Positions 13,216 through 23,891 of a stretch of 64,000 bases of DNA are shown here, in pieces. Every line of letters begins with the position of its first letter. Positions within the stretch are counted from its first letter, which is position 1. Source of the stretch: Limnomonas spitsbergensis (taxonomy: Eukaryota > Chlorophyta > Chlorophyceae > Chlamydomonadales). A program made the position numbers and the translations under genes. The DNA lies in assembly GCA_037349105.1 (NCBI GenBank), contig JAYJMM010000124.1:6556001-6620000 (forward strand). The letters are read 5' to 3'. Below the pieces are notes generated by a model. The model was not told the origin of the DNA. It was given only the letters and a program-made list of their open reading frames with translations, and did no database searches.

Positions 13216-16200
13216 ATGCATCCATTGATGCAATTACGAGGTTGCTTAGGCCTGGGATCCAAACGCTTAGCAGGAGGTTGCTCGAACTTGCTTCATAGAT
13301 GTCTAAGCGCCAACCCAGCATCCGACAATGTCATACAGATGGACCCGGCAACGCTGCAGGTACGCAGATGCATCGAAAGAGGGTGCATCGTCGATTAGGG
13401 CATCACATGGACGACTTCAATGCTTCGATTGCCGATCGCAGAGCTTGGCCAGCTTGATCTACAGCCGCACAGAGCTGTTCCATGCCTACCTGTCCAGAAG
13501 TGAGACTGAGGTGGCACTGCAGCTACAGCAGCTGATCGGCAGGCTGGATGGCCCCCGCAGGACCATGCTCATGCAGAAGCTTTCGGCTGTCTCTGGCAAG
13601 CGAGCTGCGCCCATAATCCTGGCATGGACCGCCTCAAATGTTCAGCAGGCCCTAGCCATGCAAGCGACTTCCAGCCACCTCGCCGCCTCATCCTTCTACC
13701 CTGACCTGCTGGCGTGCGCTCAGGCGGCTGCAGCAGAAGCAACTGCTCGTGGCCAAGGACCAACATTGGTCTCGGAGGCAGATGTCATCAAATGGTTTCT
13801 CTTCCTCAAGAAATCGCACTCCGGCTTGACGTGGGACATCATGATGCAGATGCCGCGGCTGGAGGAGATGCTCGCAGCAGCTTGTGCAGCCGAGCCAAAG
13901 CTGTCCATAGCATGCAGCATACTGGGCCTTGATGTTGCCCAAGGGCCAGCAAGTGCTGGCACAGGGCAAGCCCTACTGCGCTCTGATGTGACGCATGCGC
14001 TCGGGGCCCTGACCCATGCAAGCCGTGAGCTGCTCATGCGGGTTATGGACTTAAAGCCGGGCGATCCAGTGCCGCTCAACCTGATTGAACAGGCTGCTTC
14101 AAAACATGCCGCCGCCGGGACAGACGGGGCCGTGGCGGCTCCGCCTCCTGAGCTTGCTGCTGCCGCTGTGGGCCTTGCGCTCAGCCGCTGGGTGAGCTGC
14201 CAGCTTGGCCTGTCCATGGACCCCGGCACACAACTAGTCACGCGCATGCTGGGTACGTCACCATTCCAGGTGCCAGGGATGCAGGAAGGGACGTCGCCGA
14301 TCACCCTGGAGATGTTGCATGGTGCTGTCCAGCAGCTAGCAGCATTGCCAAACCTCGATGCCTTAGAGGTGCTCGCAGGTGGATCAGTAGTTGAGTCTTT
14401 GCAGCAGCACAGCCAGCTAGGCAGGCTGATGGCGGCTGCGGCCAAGGAGGGCGGTCCCGCTGCCGAGCTGATGAAAGCGCTGTTCGTATGGCGCAAGAAT
14501 GCGTTAACCTCTGGTGTGCCTTGCATCATGTCAACGGTGAACAGCGAGGAGTTGGCAATGCTCAGCGATGCAGAGGCTGTGGCACTACTGGCCAACACGA
14601 AGCGGCTGGAGGCGGCCGGGAGGGCACTCGAGTCGCTTGTGCTGCCCAGTCAGAGCGGGGACTCAGTCTCTGAGGTAGACCTTGATGAGGTGAGTTCTCG
14701 CTCAAACAGTCAAAAGCTGTTCTCTTAAGCAACTTGTATAAGCTGTTTTGTTTGAGCGAGTCTCGCGCAATCGGGGCATGTGCAGAATGAATTGCGCGGG
14801 AGAAAACCCCTTTTGTGACGCAAGAATGAGAGCAGGGCCTCCTCTACAGTAGTGCAGTGTTTCACTTGCCTTAATTTGCCTGCCTGACCTTACCTAACTT
14901 AACTCACTGGCCTCATCCTTGCCTAAATCAACCTTTCTACCTCACCTTGCCGACCACACCCCCCTCGCCTCACCCCCCACCAGTTGCGTTCCCTGTCCCT
15001 GCATCACCGGCTGGGTCTGGCCTGGTCGCTACGCACTCCCGCTGTGGCCCGCCAAGCCGCCGCCGTCCTCCTGTCAGCGCTGCACACAAGCTCCCTCCGT
15101 CGCCACCGCGACCACGACAGTGAAACCAGCCGCTATGACGCCCTCGTCAATGCCTTTGCGCTGGAGAGGCGGGCGGCAGAGCTGGACATTCTAGGTGACG
15201 GGTGAGCTGAGGGGCTGGGGATGCGGGGGCCGTGACGCTGCATTGGCGGGGTGTAAGACCCTGGGGTCCTCTGATTAGGCCTAGGATGGCCTCTTCCTTG
15301 CCCTACAGTCGGCACCTCCCATGTCTGTTGATTGATGACTTCCTTTTCTTGACCCTCCTTCTTTGTCCTTAAGTGAGCCCTTCCTCATGGTGCAGATGTG
15401 TCCTTTGGGGCGTGTCCTAGCTGCCCTGAAAGAAAGAAAGAAAACTACACCCCGCAGGGGCGGGAGGGTTAAGGAAAGGAAAGGAAAGAGCGTGGCTTGG
15501 GCCTAGGCCGCGTCCGCGCCGTTACCATTAGCTGCCCTGACTGTTGTTCTCCCCTTGATGTGCAGGCTGCTGCTTGAGAGCGATGGGACCCATTCCGCTG
15601 CGTCGTCGTCTTCGCTGCCGGGTCCCTCCAGCCGATTTTTGTCCGAGACAGACATGATGCATAGTGTCAATGCTAAGAAGGAGGAGCAGGTGGAGCTGCA
15701 GCTGTGTACGGGAGGGAGGGGGCTCGCGTTTGGAAGAGAGCGAAAGCGTCCTAGGGGGGCCCCCGCGGGCCCTGTTGGACGCAATCCACCATATCTCTGA
15801 ACCCATGGCACTGGCATGTGATTAATGGCACAATTCCTTCGTGACGAGGGCGCACAGGCTGGCGCATGCCCCCGGCTCCACCCACCTTAACCCGCCCCCG
15901 GTGCCCTGTGCGCCGCTCCAGGTGCTGGACCTGCTCCTGGATGGCGGCGGCTCGACCAGTGAGGCTCAGGTGCTGTCCGCGTTTGAGGCTTTGCTGCAGG
16001 GCATGGAGGGACAGGAGGACCCCCCCGCAGTGATGCCGGTAGGAAGCTGGTCGAGGTTTTATATCTACCGGTATACATTTTGATGTTAACCCTGCGAAGG
16101 AGGAAAATACTGGCATAACGTTTCAATCGCGGGCTGGGCTGAGGGAGACACATTAAGGACGTGGGGTTTTTTAGGGTGCCTTGCCTACAATTCAGGTACA

Positions 16201-19200
16201 TCTCGTCCCGCAGCTGAGGGGGGGCTGCTGTAGCAAGCCTGCTGCTTCTGCCACCGTACCAAAGCCGACCAACGTTAGGCCCCCTAACATCAGTAGTGGC
16301 TAGTGGCTGCCCAGCGGCCAGCCAAAGCAGCCTGGCCTGTGCTGAAGTAAAAGCACTGGAGGGTGCATGCCCGCTCGTGGATTCCTCAACACAATGCCTG
16401 CACTGGAGGGTGCGCATGCCCGCACGTGGATTCTGTCGTCACAATACCTGCACTGCCTTACTGTGACATGTGTCCAGCTATCAGCCTGCATAGCTGCCTG
16501 GCCCTACTCTTTTTTCGCCCCCCCCCCCTTCCCCCTCAGGTACCAGAGGCCCTGATCTACCTGCACGGCACTGCTTACGGTATTTACGGCATTTCGCCGT
16601 CCAGCTACTATCCCACATTGCGGCCTCACGCGGCTTTCCTCTCTCTCATCCCCTCCCCCCAGGAGCCAGGGACACTGCTGGCCTACCCTGCACTACACTG
16701 CTGTATTGCGGCATCATGCCGTCCAGCTAGCAGCTTGCATCACCTGCACTACACTGCTGTATTGCAGCATCATGCCGTCCAGCTAGCAGCTTGCATCACC
16801 TGCACTACACTGCTGCATTGCGGCATCTTGCCGTCCAGCTAGCAGCCTGCGAAACTGCGTCACAGGGCTTTCATCCCCCATGCCTCGCCCAGTCCCTCAC
16901 TCCAGGACCCAGTGACACGGCAGGCTTGCCCTGTCCTACCTGCACTGCACTGCACTACCTTGTTGTGGCATATTGCCGTCCAACTAAAGGGCCTGCGTGG
17001 CAGCCTCACACGGCCTCTCACCCTCATCGCCCTTCCCTCTCTCATCCCCTCCCCCAAGGTCTTCGGGATTGAGCAGGCCAGCCCTGCAGAACCTACACTG
17101 CCTTGTTGTGCCGTCCAGCTAACAGCTTGCATTGCTGCTTCACACCGCCTCTCTCTCTCTCTCTCGCTCCTTCCCCCCTAGGTCCCTGACACCCTGCAAG
17201 CCTGGATTTCCGAGACCAAGATGACGGTCAACAAGCTCAGCCCGGCCATGCTATCCATGTTACGCCGATTCTTGGCCCTCAAGGTGGAGTGATGGATGAG
17301 CAGGAAAGGAGAATAGGGGATGTCATGTCTCCTCCATGATGCGGACTCGTTGCCTGCTAGGCCCCGCTAGGATCAGCCTAAATCTCAGTGCACATCCTCA
17401 CCAGCCTTAAATCTCAGTGCACATGCTCACCAGCCTTAAATCTCAGTGCACATGCTCACCAGCCTTAAATCTCAGTGCACATGCTCACCAGCCTTAAATC
17501 TCAGTGCACATGCTCACCAGCCTTAAATCTCAGTGCACATGCTCACCAGCCTTAAATCTCAGTGCACATGCTCACCAGCCTTAAATCTCAGTGCACATGC
17601 TCACCAGCCTTAAATCTCAGTGCACATGCTCACCAGCCTTAAATCTCAGTGCACGTCCTCACCCCCCTTCCATGGTTTTGTATGACGCCTGCCTGTCCTG
17701 CTCTTCACAGATCCGCGTGGGCAAGACGGACGCTCTGGAAGCGCAGCGCAAGACCCGTCTGCTGCTGGCCGCAGTGCAGGCGGAGATCAGGCAGGCAGAC
17801 AGGGTGATCAGTGAGTGTAGAAGGCGGGGAAGGGGGGCAGCCCGGGCAGCTGGGGATGCAGCTGGGGGTGTCCCGGGTGGGGAGGGGAGGGGAGGGGGTG
17901 CACTGGGCGGGGGGGGAAGGCACTAGGCGAGGAGATGGGGCACCGGGCGTGGAGGGGGTGCAGCTGGGGTGCGGCAACGGATGCAGCAGGGGGTGCAGCT
18001 GGGGTTGCACCCGGCAAGGTGGGCTCGAGGGGCAGGAGGATGGATTTTCTCGGCTTGAGCACCTGCGCATTGCCCGTTGTCCTCCCATGAACTTAATGAT
18101 CATGACTGAATCGGCTGACTCCTCGCTGGCAGTGGGGTCAGAGCTGACGTTGCCGCCACTCGCGATCCTCCTAGTCACCAGGGTTCAGGGTTATTTAAGC
18201 TGGCACTGAGCGCCAGTCAGTCTGTCACTGGTCAACAGTGCCCAGTGTCTATTTGTTTCGTGGCTCAGCTACATTTCAGCTACATTTAGCTACCGCGTGC
18301 CCTCCGGCCGCAGGCCCCATGCGCAACCAGCCATACTGCTTGGGCCTGATGTGTGTGGAACCTTGGCTGCCAGAAGACACCCTGATCGCACCCACACGGG
18401 CAACATGCCTCCCTTTGCAGGCTCCTCCGCCACTTCATCCTCTGCTGCGGCCAGCCCGTATTGGACGTCATTGGACGTTGCCAAGACCAAGGTTGCCTCG
18501 GGGAATACGCCCCTGATGGCAGGGGTCATGTCGGCGACCACTGGGGCAGTCAGGTGGGTGCAGGGCGGGGTCGGGTGTGGAATTTAGGGGGGCCCTGATC
18601 ATGATGAAATTGGGTGCACCAGTAAAACCCAGCAGCACTAGCAGGACAGCCTGTGTGGGCAGTCAGTCTTCCCTGTCGGAATCGCTTCAGCTTGATGCTT
18701 GGACTTCAAGCGAATCAGGGAATGTACCAGAAGTGCTGTTTTGCTGCCTCTTCAAGAGCCTCATGAGGAGACTCGTGACCTTCCTCACTTGCATTAGCTT
18801 GTCTGCTTGGTGTGCCGACCCTGAGTTCACCCTACCCCTCCACACACATACGTACACATACCCTAACGTCCTCTCCCTCTCCCCTACCCACCCACCTGCA
18901 CCCTCCCCTCCTGACACACCCGTGTATGACCCTCCTCGTTAGCTCTCTGGATCCTGATCTGGTGCGATCGCTGCTGGACGACCCGGGTGCCAAGGAGTTC
19001 AACGAGTGGCTTCGCAGTGCAGCACTGCTGACTCAGCAGCCGCTGACTCAGCAGCCCTACGAGCTGTTGGCGGAGCGTCACCTGGCGATGGACGTAGAAC
19101 GTTACTTGCAGGTGGGGTTGTAGGGAGAGTTCGCTAAGGTCTTCCTTGAGGGTGCCAGCTTTTGAGGTGCTGCCAGCTTGTTTCCTGTGGCTCGTTTTGC

Positions 19201-21125
19201 GACACTGGTAACGTCATATTGCGACGCATGTGTACATTATACCACGACCCAGGGGTTATACATACATACGTACATACATACGGTTGTGCCTGCTTAGACT
19301 GCATGCTTGTTATTGAGTGACCATAGCCCCCTCTTCCACCCACGCCTGTTTTCAGATGCGTCACAACCCGGAGCTGTCTCTGAGCTTTGAGAGCCCCCCT
19401 CGGTCCTGGCAGCAGGCAGGCCCGCTGGGTCAGGGCAGCGAGGAGGAATTTCTGGAGGGCATGAAAGAGGGCCTGAGCAAGTGCGTGGGTTGGTCAAGGG
19501 CTTGGTTTCGAAGGCTAATATCAGTAATATGTATTTGTGGGACTCTTGGCGGACTGACCTGACCCCTGGGTAGCCGCTTGGCCTGATTTGAGTTCAATGG
19601 CGTTCACCACGCTTCAGCTACATCACGGCCTACGGCCGTGGGGGCCTGGGGTAGCAAGTCCTACTGCCCGGACCACCGGCCATAGGTTGGTCAAGATTTT
19701 GTCCCAACTGGCCCAGTGGTGGCCGCCCGGCGGCCGCCTACGGGTGGTCTGGTGCCCACTAAAAGAAACACTGGTTCTCATTCACCCCTGTTCACCCCTC
19801 TGGCCCACAGCTACCTGGCCACGCGGGATCTTGTGCCCCTGGGTACTGTTGAGTGGGAGGCCTACAAGGGCCATGCGCTGTCAGAGTTCAGTGTCATAAG
19901 GGAGGCGCACGAGAGTGAGCTCAGGGAGGCAGGCCACTCGACGTTCTTCAACTCCAGGGTGAGGTGGGGGGCACGTATTTGTTGTTTTAAATAATTTAAA
20001 ATGTAAAAAGCAGAAGGTAGACGGGATGGGACGGGATGTTCTGACGAACACGTCAGGATGAGGGGAGACGGCATCCCATTTGCAACCTGTGAGGACGTGT
20101 GATAAATCCAGTGTTTATTTAGGGCGCTCCTCATCACCTTCTGGGGGACCGCTGTGCACTGTGCAGCCCTCGCTGTGTTGATGCGGACCAATCATTGACC
20201 GACCTACGGAGGAAGGCTTAAGCAGGAGGGCCTCATGGATCAAGCCCTGCCAGTTGTAGGCCAGGTTATGACTGGACTGTTAAACGTCTGAGCGTGCTGA
20301 AATAAAAACTGGTGGCAGCTTTTGAACTACCTAGAGCGAAAGGCTCCATTATTGGTTCAGCAGTTGGGCTTACTGCCCACGTTTGGTGCTGTCTCGTAAG
20401 AGGCAGGCGTCTGTAAGCTGGCCCGCACATCACCTTCTGGCATCCCATCCTAGATGTCCTGTTTTTATTTGTCGGCCCACTCAGTTATTGTATTCGTGAT
20501 CTTTTGCAGGCTGAGATGGACTTCCTCCGATCGATGATCAAGGCGGGTGTGCCCAGTGAGAGCCCGATCCATGATCAGGCCGTGCGCTACCTGGAGGTAC
20601 TGGAGACGAACTCCAGCTGGAGCTTCGCCCAGAAGAAGCAGGTCGTCGAGGTGCGAGGGTGGGAGGCTGGGCTTCACAGACAGCACACACATCCCGAACG
20701 GATATTTATTTTTAGCAGGGCCCTGAGGTGTAACGTCATAAACGCATCCTCAATGAATGAACATGTTATCTTGATTCTCTGGGTGCAGAAGTGCAGATAC
20801 CAGCCGGTGCCTTCAGCTCCTGCGTGTCAGGATTTTCTTGGTCCTGACAGCTACAGCTTAGCACAGGTGCCTCGTGTGACAGCTGCATCTTCTAACGGCC
20901 GCCTGTTGAGCATTCTGTGTGGTGCACTGCCCGCAGCGCCTGATTGAGCTCAGTGAGCACTTCAGCAAGCAGGGCGCAGTGACGGAGCGCGGCTCACCCT
21001 TTGCACCACTGTTCTCCTCTGCGGATGGGGCCTCAGTGACGCCTAAACTCAAGGCCGTGCTGCCAGTCATGGAAATGAGGGAGCTTGCTGCAGTGAGCCC
21101 TGAGAAGCTGCCCAAGGGTTACTAG
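13216..21125 (+). CDS. Unrecognised ~985-aa helical protein with organelle-presequence-like N terminus
   Basis: I do not recognise the family. Exons: 13216-13359, 13442-14689, 14984-15201, 15566-15689, 15922-16038, 17182-17283, 17711-17810, 18421-18553, 18943-19111, 19356-19480, 19811-19958, 20510-20650, 20937-21125, with every phase consistent. An optional piece at 16540 (VPEALIYLHG) looks like a decayed copy of the exon at 17182. The start at 13216 gives an Arg/Leu/Ser-rich segment without acidic residues (MHPLMQLRGCLGLGSKRL), typical of mitochondrial or plastid targeting. Residues ~49-464 come from one large Ala/Leu-rich exon, for example DVIKWFLFLKKSHSGLTWD. Later parts are charged and helical. 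The protein ends in KLPKGY. No transmembrane run or catalytic motif is obvious. Intron 5 carries degenerate repeats and intron 6 a 29-bp repeat. The exon chain is well supported; function and start are not. Confidence 0.75.
15425..15552 (+). repeat. Interspersed element (family A), copy 1
   Basis: A GAAA-rich start, then a GC-rich block (CACCCCGCAGGGGCGGGAGG), AGCGTGGCTTGGGCC, GCCGCGTCCGCGCCGTTACC and GACTGTTGTT. The same blocks in the same order occur at 42279-42376, and parts at 38318-38355, 47925-47980 and 62303-62350. It is non-coding and sits in an intron. SINE-like or MITE-like is a guess; no terminal repeats were identified. Confidence 0.5.
16380..17181. repeat. Degenerate tandem repeats of an intron 3' end
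   Basis: Blocks of roughly 55-220 bp share CTGCACTACACTGC, a TTGCGGCAT or TTGTGGCAT stretch, GCCGTCCAGCTA, a C/T-rich run (CTCATCCCCTCCCCC) and a splice-acceptor-like end, just upstream of the acceptor for the exon at 17182. The block starting at 16540 (VPEALIYLHG after CCCCTCAGG) resembles the start of the real exon (VPDTLQAW). This indicates that the 3' end of the intron plus the start of the exon was copied and then decayed. Confidence 0.6.
17376..17668. repeat. 29-bp tandem repeat, ~10 copies
   Basis: Ten nearly identical copies of a 29-bp unit containing TTAAATCTCAGTGCACATGC followed by TCACCAG, in the intron between exons 17182-17283 and 17711-17810. The outer copies are slightly diverged (CACATCC, CACGTCC). 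Confidence 0.95.
19606..19750. repeat. Degenerate interspersed element (family B), second copy
   Basis: Contains GCTTCAGCTACATCACGGCC, CTACTGCCCGGACCACCGGC and then TAGGTTGGTCAAGATTTTGT, the last matching 11088-11133. Weaker possible relatives are in introns or spacers at about 16215-16345, 30465-30560, 34185-34280, 36290-36370, 45405-45500 and 61445-61512. It is intronic here. Confidence 0.4.
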
Positions 21126-21814
21126 GAGCGACCACAGTGGGCAACATTTCAAAAGAGCTAGTCAGTTTGTCTGGGCTTAACTTCTGTTGCACACAAATTT
21201 GTCTCATATAAGATTGATAAGTTTGCCTTGGTGTGCTGTTTCTATTTTTTTCCCTTCATATACCAGTTATTCATGCAAACTGAGGTCAAGGGAGACCTCA
21301 CAAAAGAATCAAATCTGCATGATGGCTGACTTTGTACATTGATTGGCCCCTCATGCACCCTATGACCTAGTGGGGCCTGCCTGTTGCTTCGCCCGCCTTC
21401 ATGTGGTGCCAGCCCACTAAACCGTACTCAGTCCACAAAAGACAAAAGCCATTGGGTCGGGTCGTAACATATTGCAGCAATGTCAGCAAGTGGTAAGAAA
21501 TGTGTGTGATGGAGGCGCCTGATTATTACTTACCGTATAGATCTGAGGTGTAATGCCACTGAATTTTAATTCAGCTAGCTGTCTCATATAACTATGCCGA
21601 TGAAAACAGCTGTTCAAATGAAACTTAAGAAAGTCATAAAACGCCAAAAATGAAAGAGAAAAGAAATCAGCAGCTCCATCTCCTCTAGCTGCTATGTTCA
21701 CGCGTGCGCAGACTCAGGACGGCCCTGCTCTAACAGACCCAGCATGCATTTGGGGGCTTCTGACTTGTGTCCCCCTGCTCTATATACACCTTGCAACCAA
21801 GGACCCCTGATCAC
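21126..21814. other. Convergent intergenic region
   Basis: 689 bp between the stop of the unknown plus-strand gene and the stop of the minus-strand coiled-coil gene. It must contain both 3' UTRs. It is visibly richer in A+T than the exons. I see no further gene, repeat or recognisable signal. Confidence 0.5.
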
Positions 21815-23891
21815 TTATGCTGCCAAAGAAGACGTGCTCTCTCCACCATGCGAAGAAGGATGAGATGGCTCAGTGCTTCTAGTTTGTGGGCTGTTGTCAT
21901 CTTCTGAGGACAGGTCCATGCTACCATACCGCGATGCCAGCACGACGGAGCAGGGGTCAAAAGCCACGTTAGCGCCATCCCTACTGTTGCAGCTGCCAGT
22001 ATGGCCAAGGGTAGAGCGTCCAGGCCGCGAGCCGCAGGCAGCAGCAGCTTCGTCTGATTCCCGAGCAGCCATCTCCTGTCCAAGCCTGAGCTCCAGCGCA
22101 GCGGCAAACTCACGGTGCTCCATCATCTCCTCAACCGCCCTGCCATGCCGCCGTTCCAGCAGGCTGAGGTCCAGGCGGCAGGCCCTCAGCTTGCCCTGCA
22201 CGCCCTCGAGAGTCTCTTGGAGCTGCACTGCCTCATCTTCAGCTCGCAACAGCTGCTTGCGGAGGTCCAGTTCCTGCTGCCGGGCCTTCAAACGCTCGCT
22301 ATCAACAGCCCTCAGCGCTGCAGTTGTCTCCTCTTTTGCTGCGGCCAGCTCGGCAGCTGCTGCCAACTGGCACGCTCCTGTGGCACGTTCTGCGGCAATA
22401 GTGTTAGCCCTTGCCCGTTCCATCTGCTCTGTGAGGCAGGCGGCCTCCTGCTCCAGCTTTGAGATCTGCTCAATCACGGCCGGGTCACATGCAGGTGTGA
22501 ACGTTTGTGTGCAAGTGGTGCGTGTCTTGGTCGGGATCCTGCAGTGAGAATCAGGGGGCAATTTTGCTTTCAGCATCTAAAACACGAGAAACACAATTTC
22601 TGAAATTGTGGTTTAATCAGAGTGAGGCCTCTGTACACTGTGCCAATTTAAAGTGAGGGCGCCAATCAATGATCAACGACTGCATGCAAGATAGATCACC
22701 TCTGTGAGAAGACTGGCTTCAGCGGTTGTCCTCCCTCGTTGTGGACCTGGACATCGGCCCAAAGCAAATGGTAACGAGAATTGCAGCTGTCGACCATGTG
22801 CTGAAGACGCGCGCTTTCTCGCTGGGCCAGCTCAAGTCGCTCAGTGACCACGTTCACTTGGTGCCATGCAGTATTTCTCTGCAGCACGTAGGATGAGATG
22901 AATCAGTCCCAAATTTGAATCCAGAAAGGGACAAACAAAGATGTCAACAACTCCCAAGTGCTGGTTCCAACCTCAGGCCCTCGTTTTCGATCCAGGCTTC
23001 AATCACCTCTGAATCAGACAGGGTCACAAGGTGCCGCAATGACTCAATTTCTGTAGAATCTCTCTGGTTTCTGGCCTTGCTCTTGCTAAGCGCTCGCTTA
23101 GTCTCGCTGCACTCCGCCGATAGGGTCGACACAAGCTGTTGCAACCCCTCCTTGGTGGTCACGGCATCAGCTGCATATGCAATCCGCTCTCCTTGCTGGA
23201 GAATAGAGGCAAGCGGGCATTGCATGGCAGTTCAAGCTGGTTGAAGTTGTACCATCAGAAGACAGACATTGCCAAGCTGTCACTTGCCACCAGACTTAAC
23301 AAGATTTGAACATGACAGGATTATTTGTCACCAGACTTTACAAGATTTTGAACATGACAGGACATGATGGTTGCTACATATTTGTGGCTACTGGAGGGAC
23401 TTGCAGCCGAGGTTGCCCCCACCCACATAGACCCACCTCCACTAGTTTCAACGTCAGGCGCTGAACTACTCCATACAAATTTGTCACGATGTCCTGTGAC
23501 TGCATTGCTGCTCAAAGTTCGCTTCGTTTGACCAGGTTACAGGTTTTGATAGGGATGTTCTGCAACCATAAGCAAGCGATGAATCGGCAGGTCGTTTTGC
23601 AATGGGAGCTGGGGGGGAAATCGCTGAGTCAAGTAGTAGAGTTTGTGCGCTTGCGACAATTTTGACAGGTTTCAGCCAACGTGAATGTTAAAAGGTGTGG
23701 ACAAGGGGGCCCGTGATGTGGACATGCAATCGTGAATCGTGATGGGATCGATCCATCGTACTCCTCAAAATTGGCTCGTACAGTGGTACGACAGCTGCGG
23801 GCCCGGTCGACGAGTATAAAGACCGTAAGTCACTGCTGCCCCTGCTGCTGCCATCGCAGGCCATGGAGATCTGAGGTTCAATGATGGGCAT
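21815..23891 (-). CDS. Coiled-coil protein, function unknown
   Basis: Exons (minus): 23505-23437 (or 23507-23437 if an earlier exon exists), 23195-22972, 22876-22700, 22538-21815, with consistent phases and 397 aa from the ATG at 23505. A possible extra first exon, 23891-23762 (MPIIEPQISMACDG...), ends in phase 1 and would join the acceptor at 23508 to give ~441 aa. Its donor (A-GTACGA) is weak. Most of the protein is heptad-like and Glu/Lys/Leu/Ala-rich, for example LQQLVSTLSAECSETKRALS, LAQRESARLQHMVDS and ISKLEQEAACLTEQMERARA. The last ~80 residues are Ser/Gly-rich and probably disordered. There is no transmembrane segment or enzyme motif. A structural or scaffolding role is inferred from the coiled coil only. 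Confidence 0.62.

Noticed and set aside
16540..16600. Exon VPEALIYLHG... for the unknown gene.
   Set aside because: It has no good donor, is not needed for phase (16038 joins 17182 in phase 0), and looks like a decayed copy of the 17182 exon start.
23815..23820. TATAAA box on the plus strand.
   Set aside because: No plus-strand gene follows it, and it overlaps a candidate minus-strand exon. A chance match is likely.
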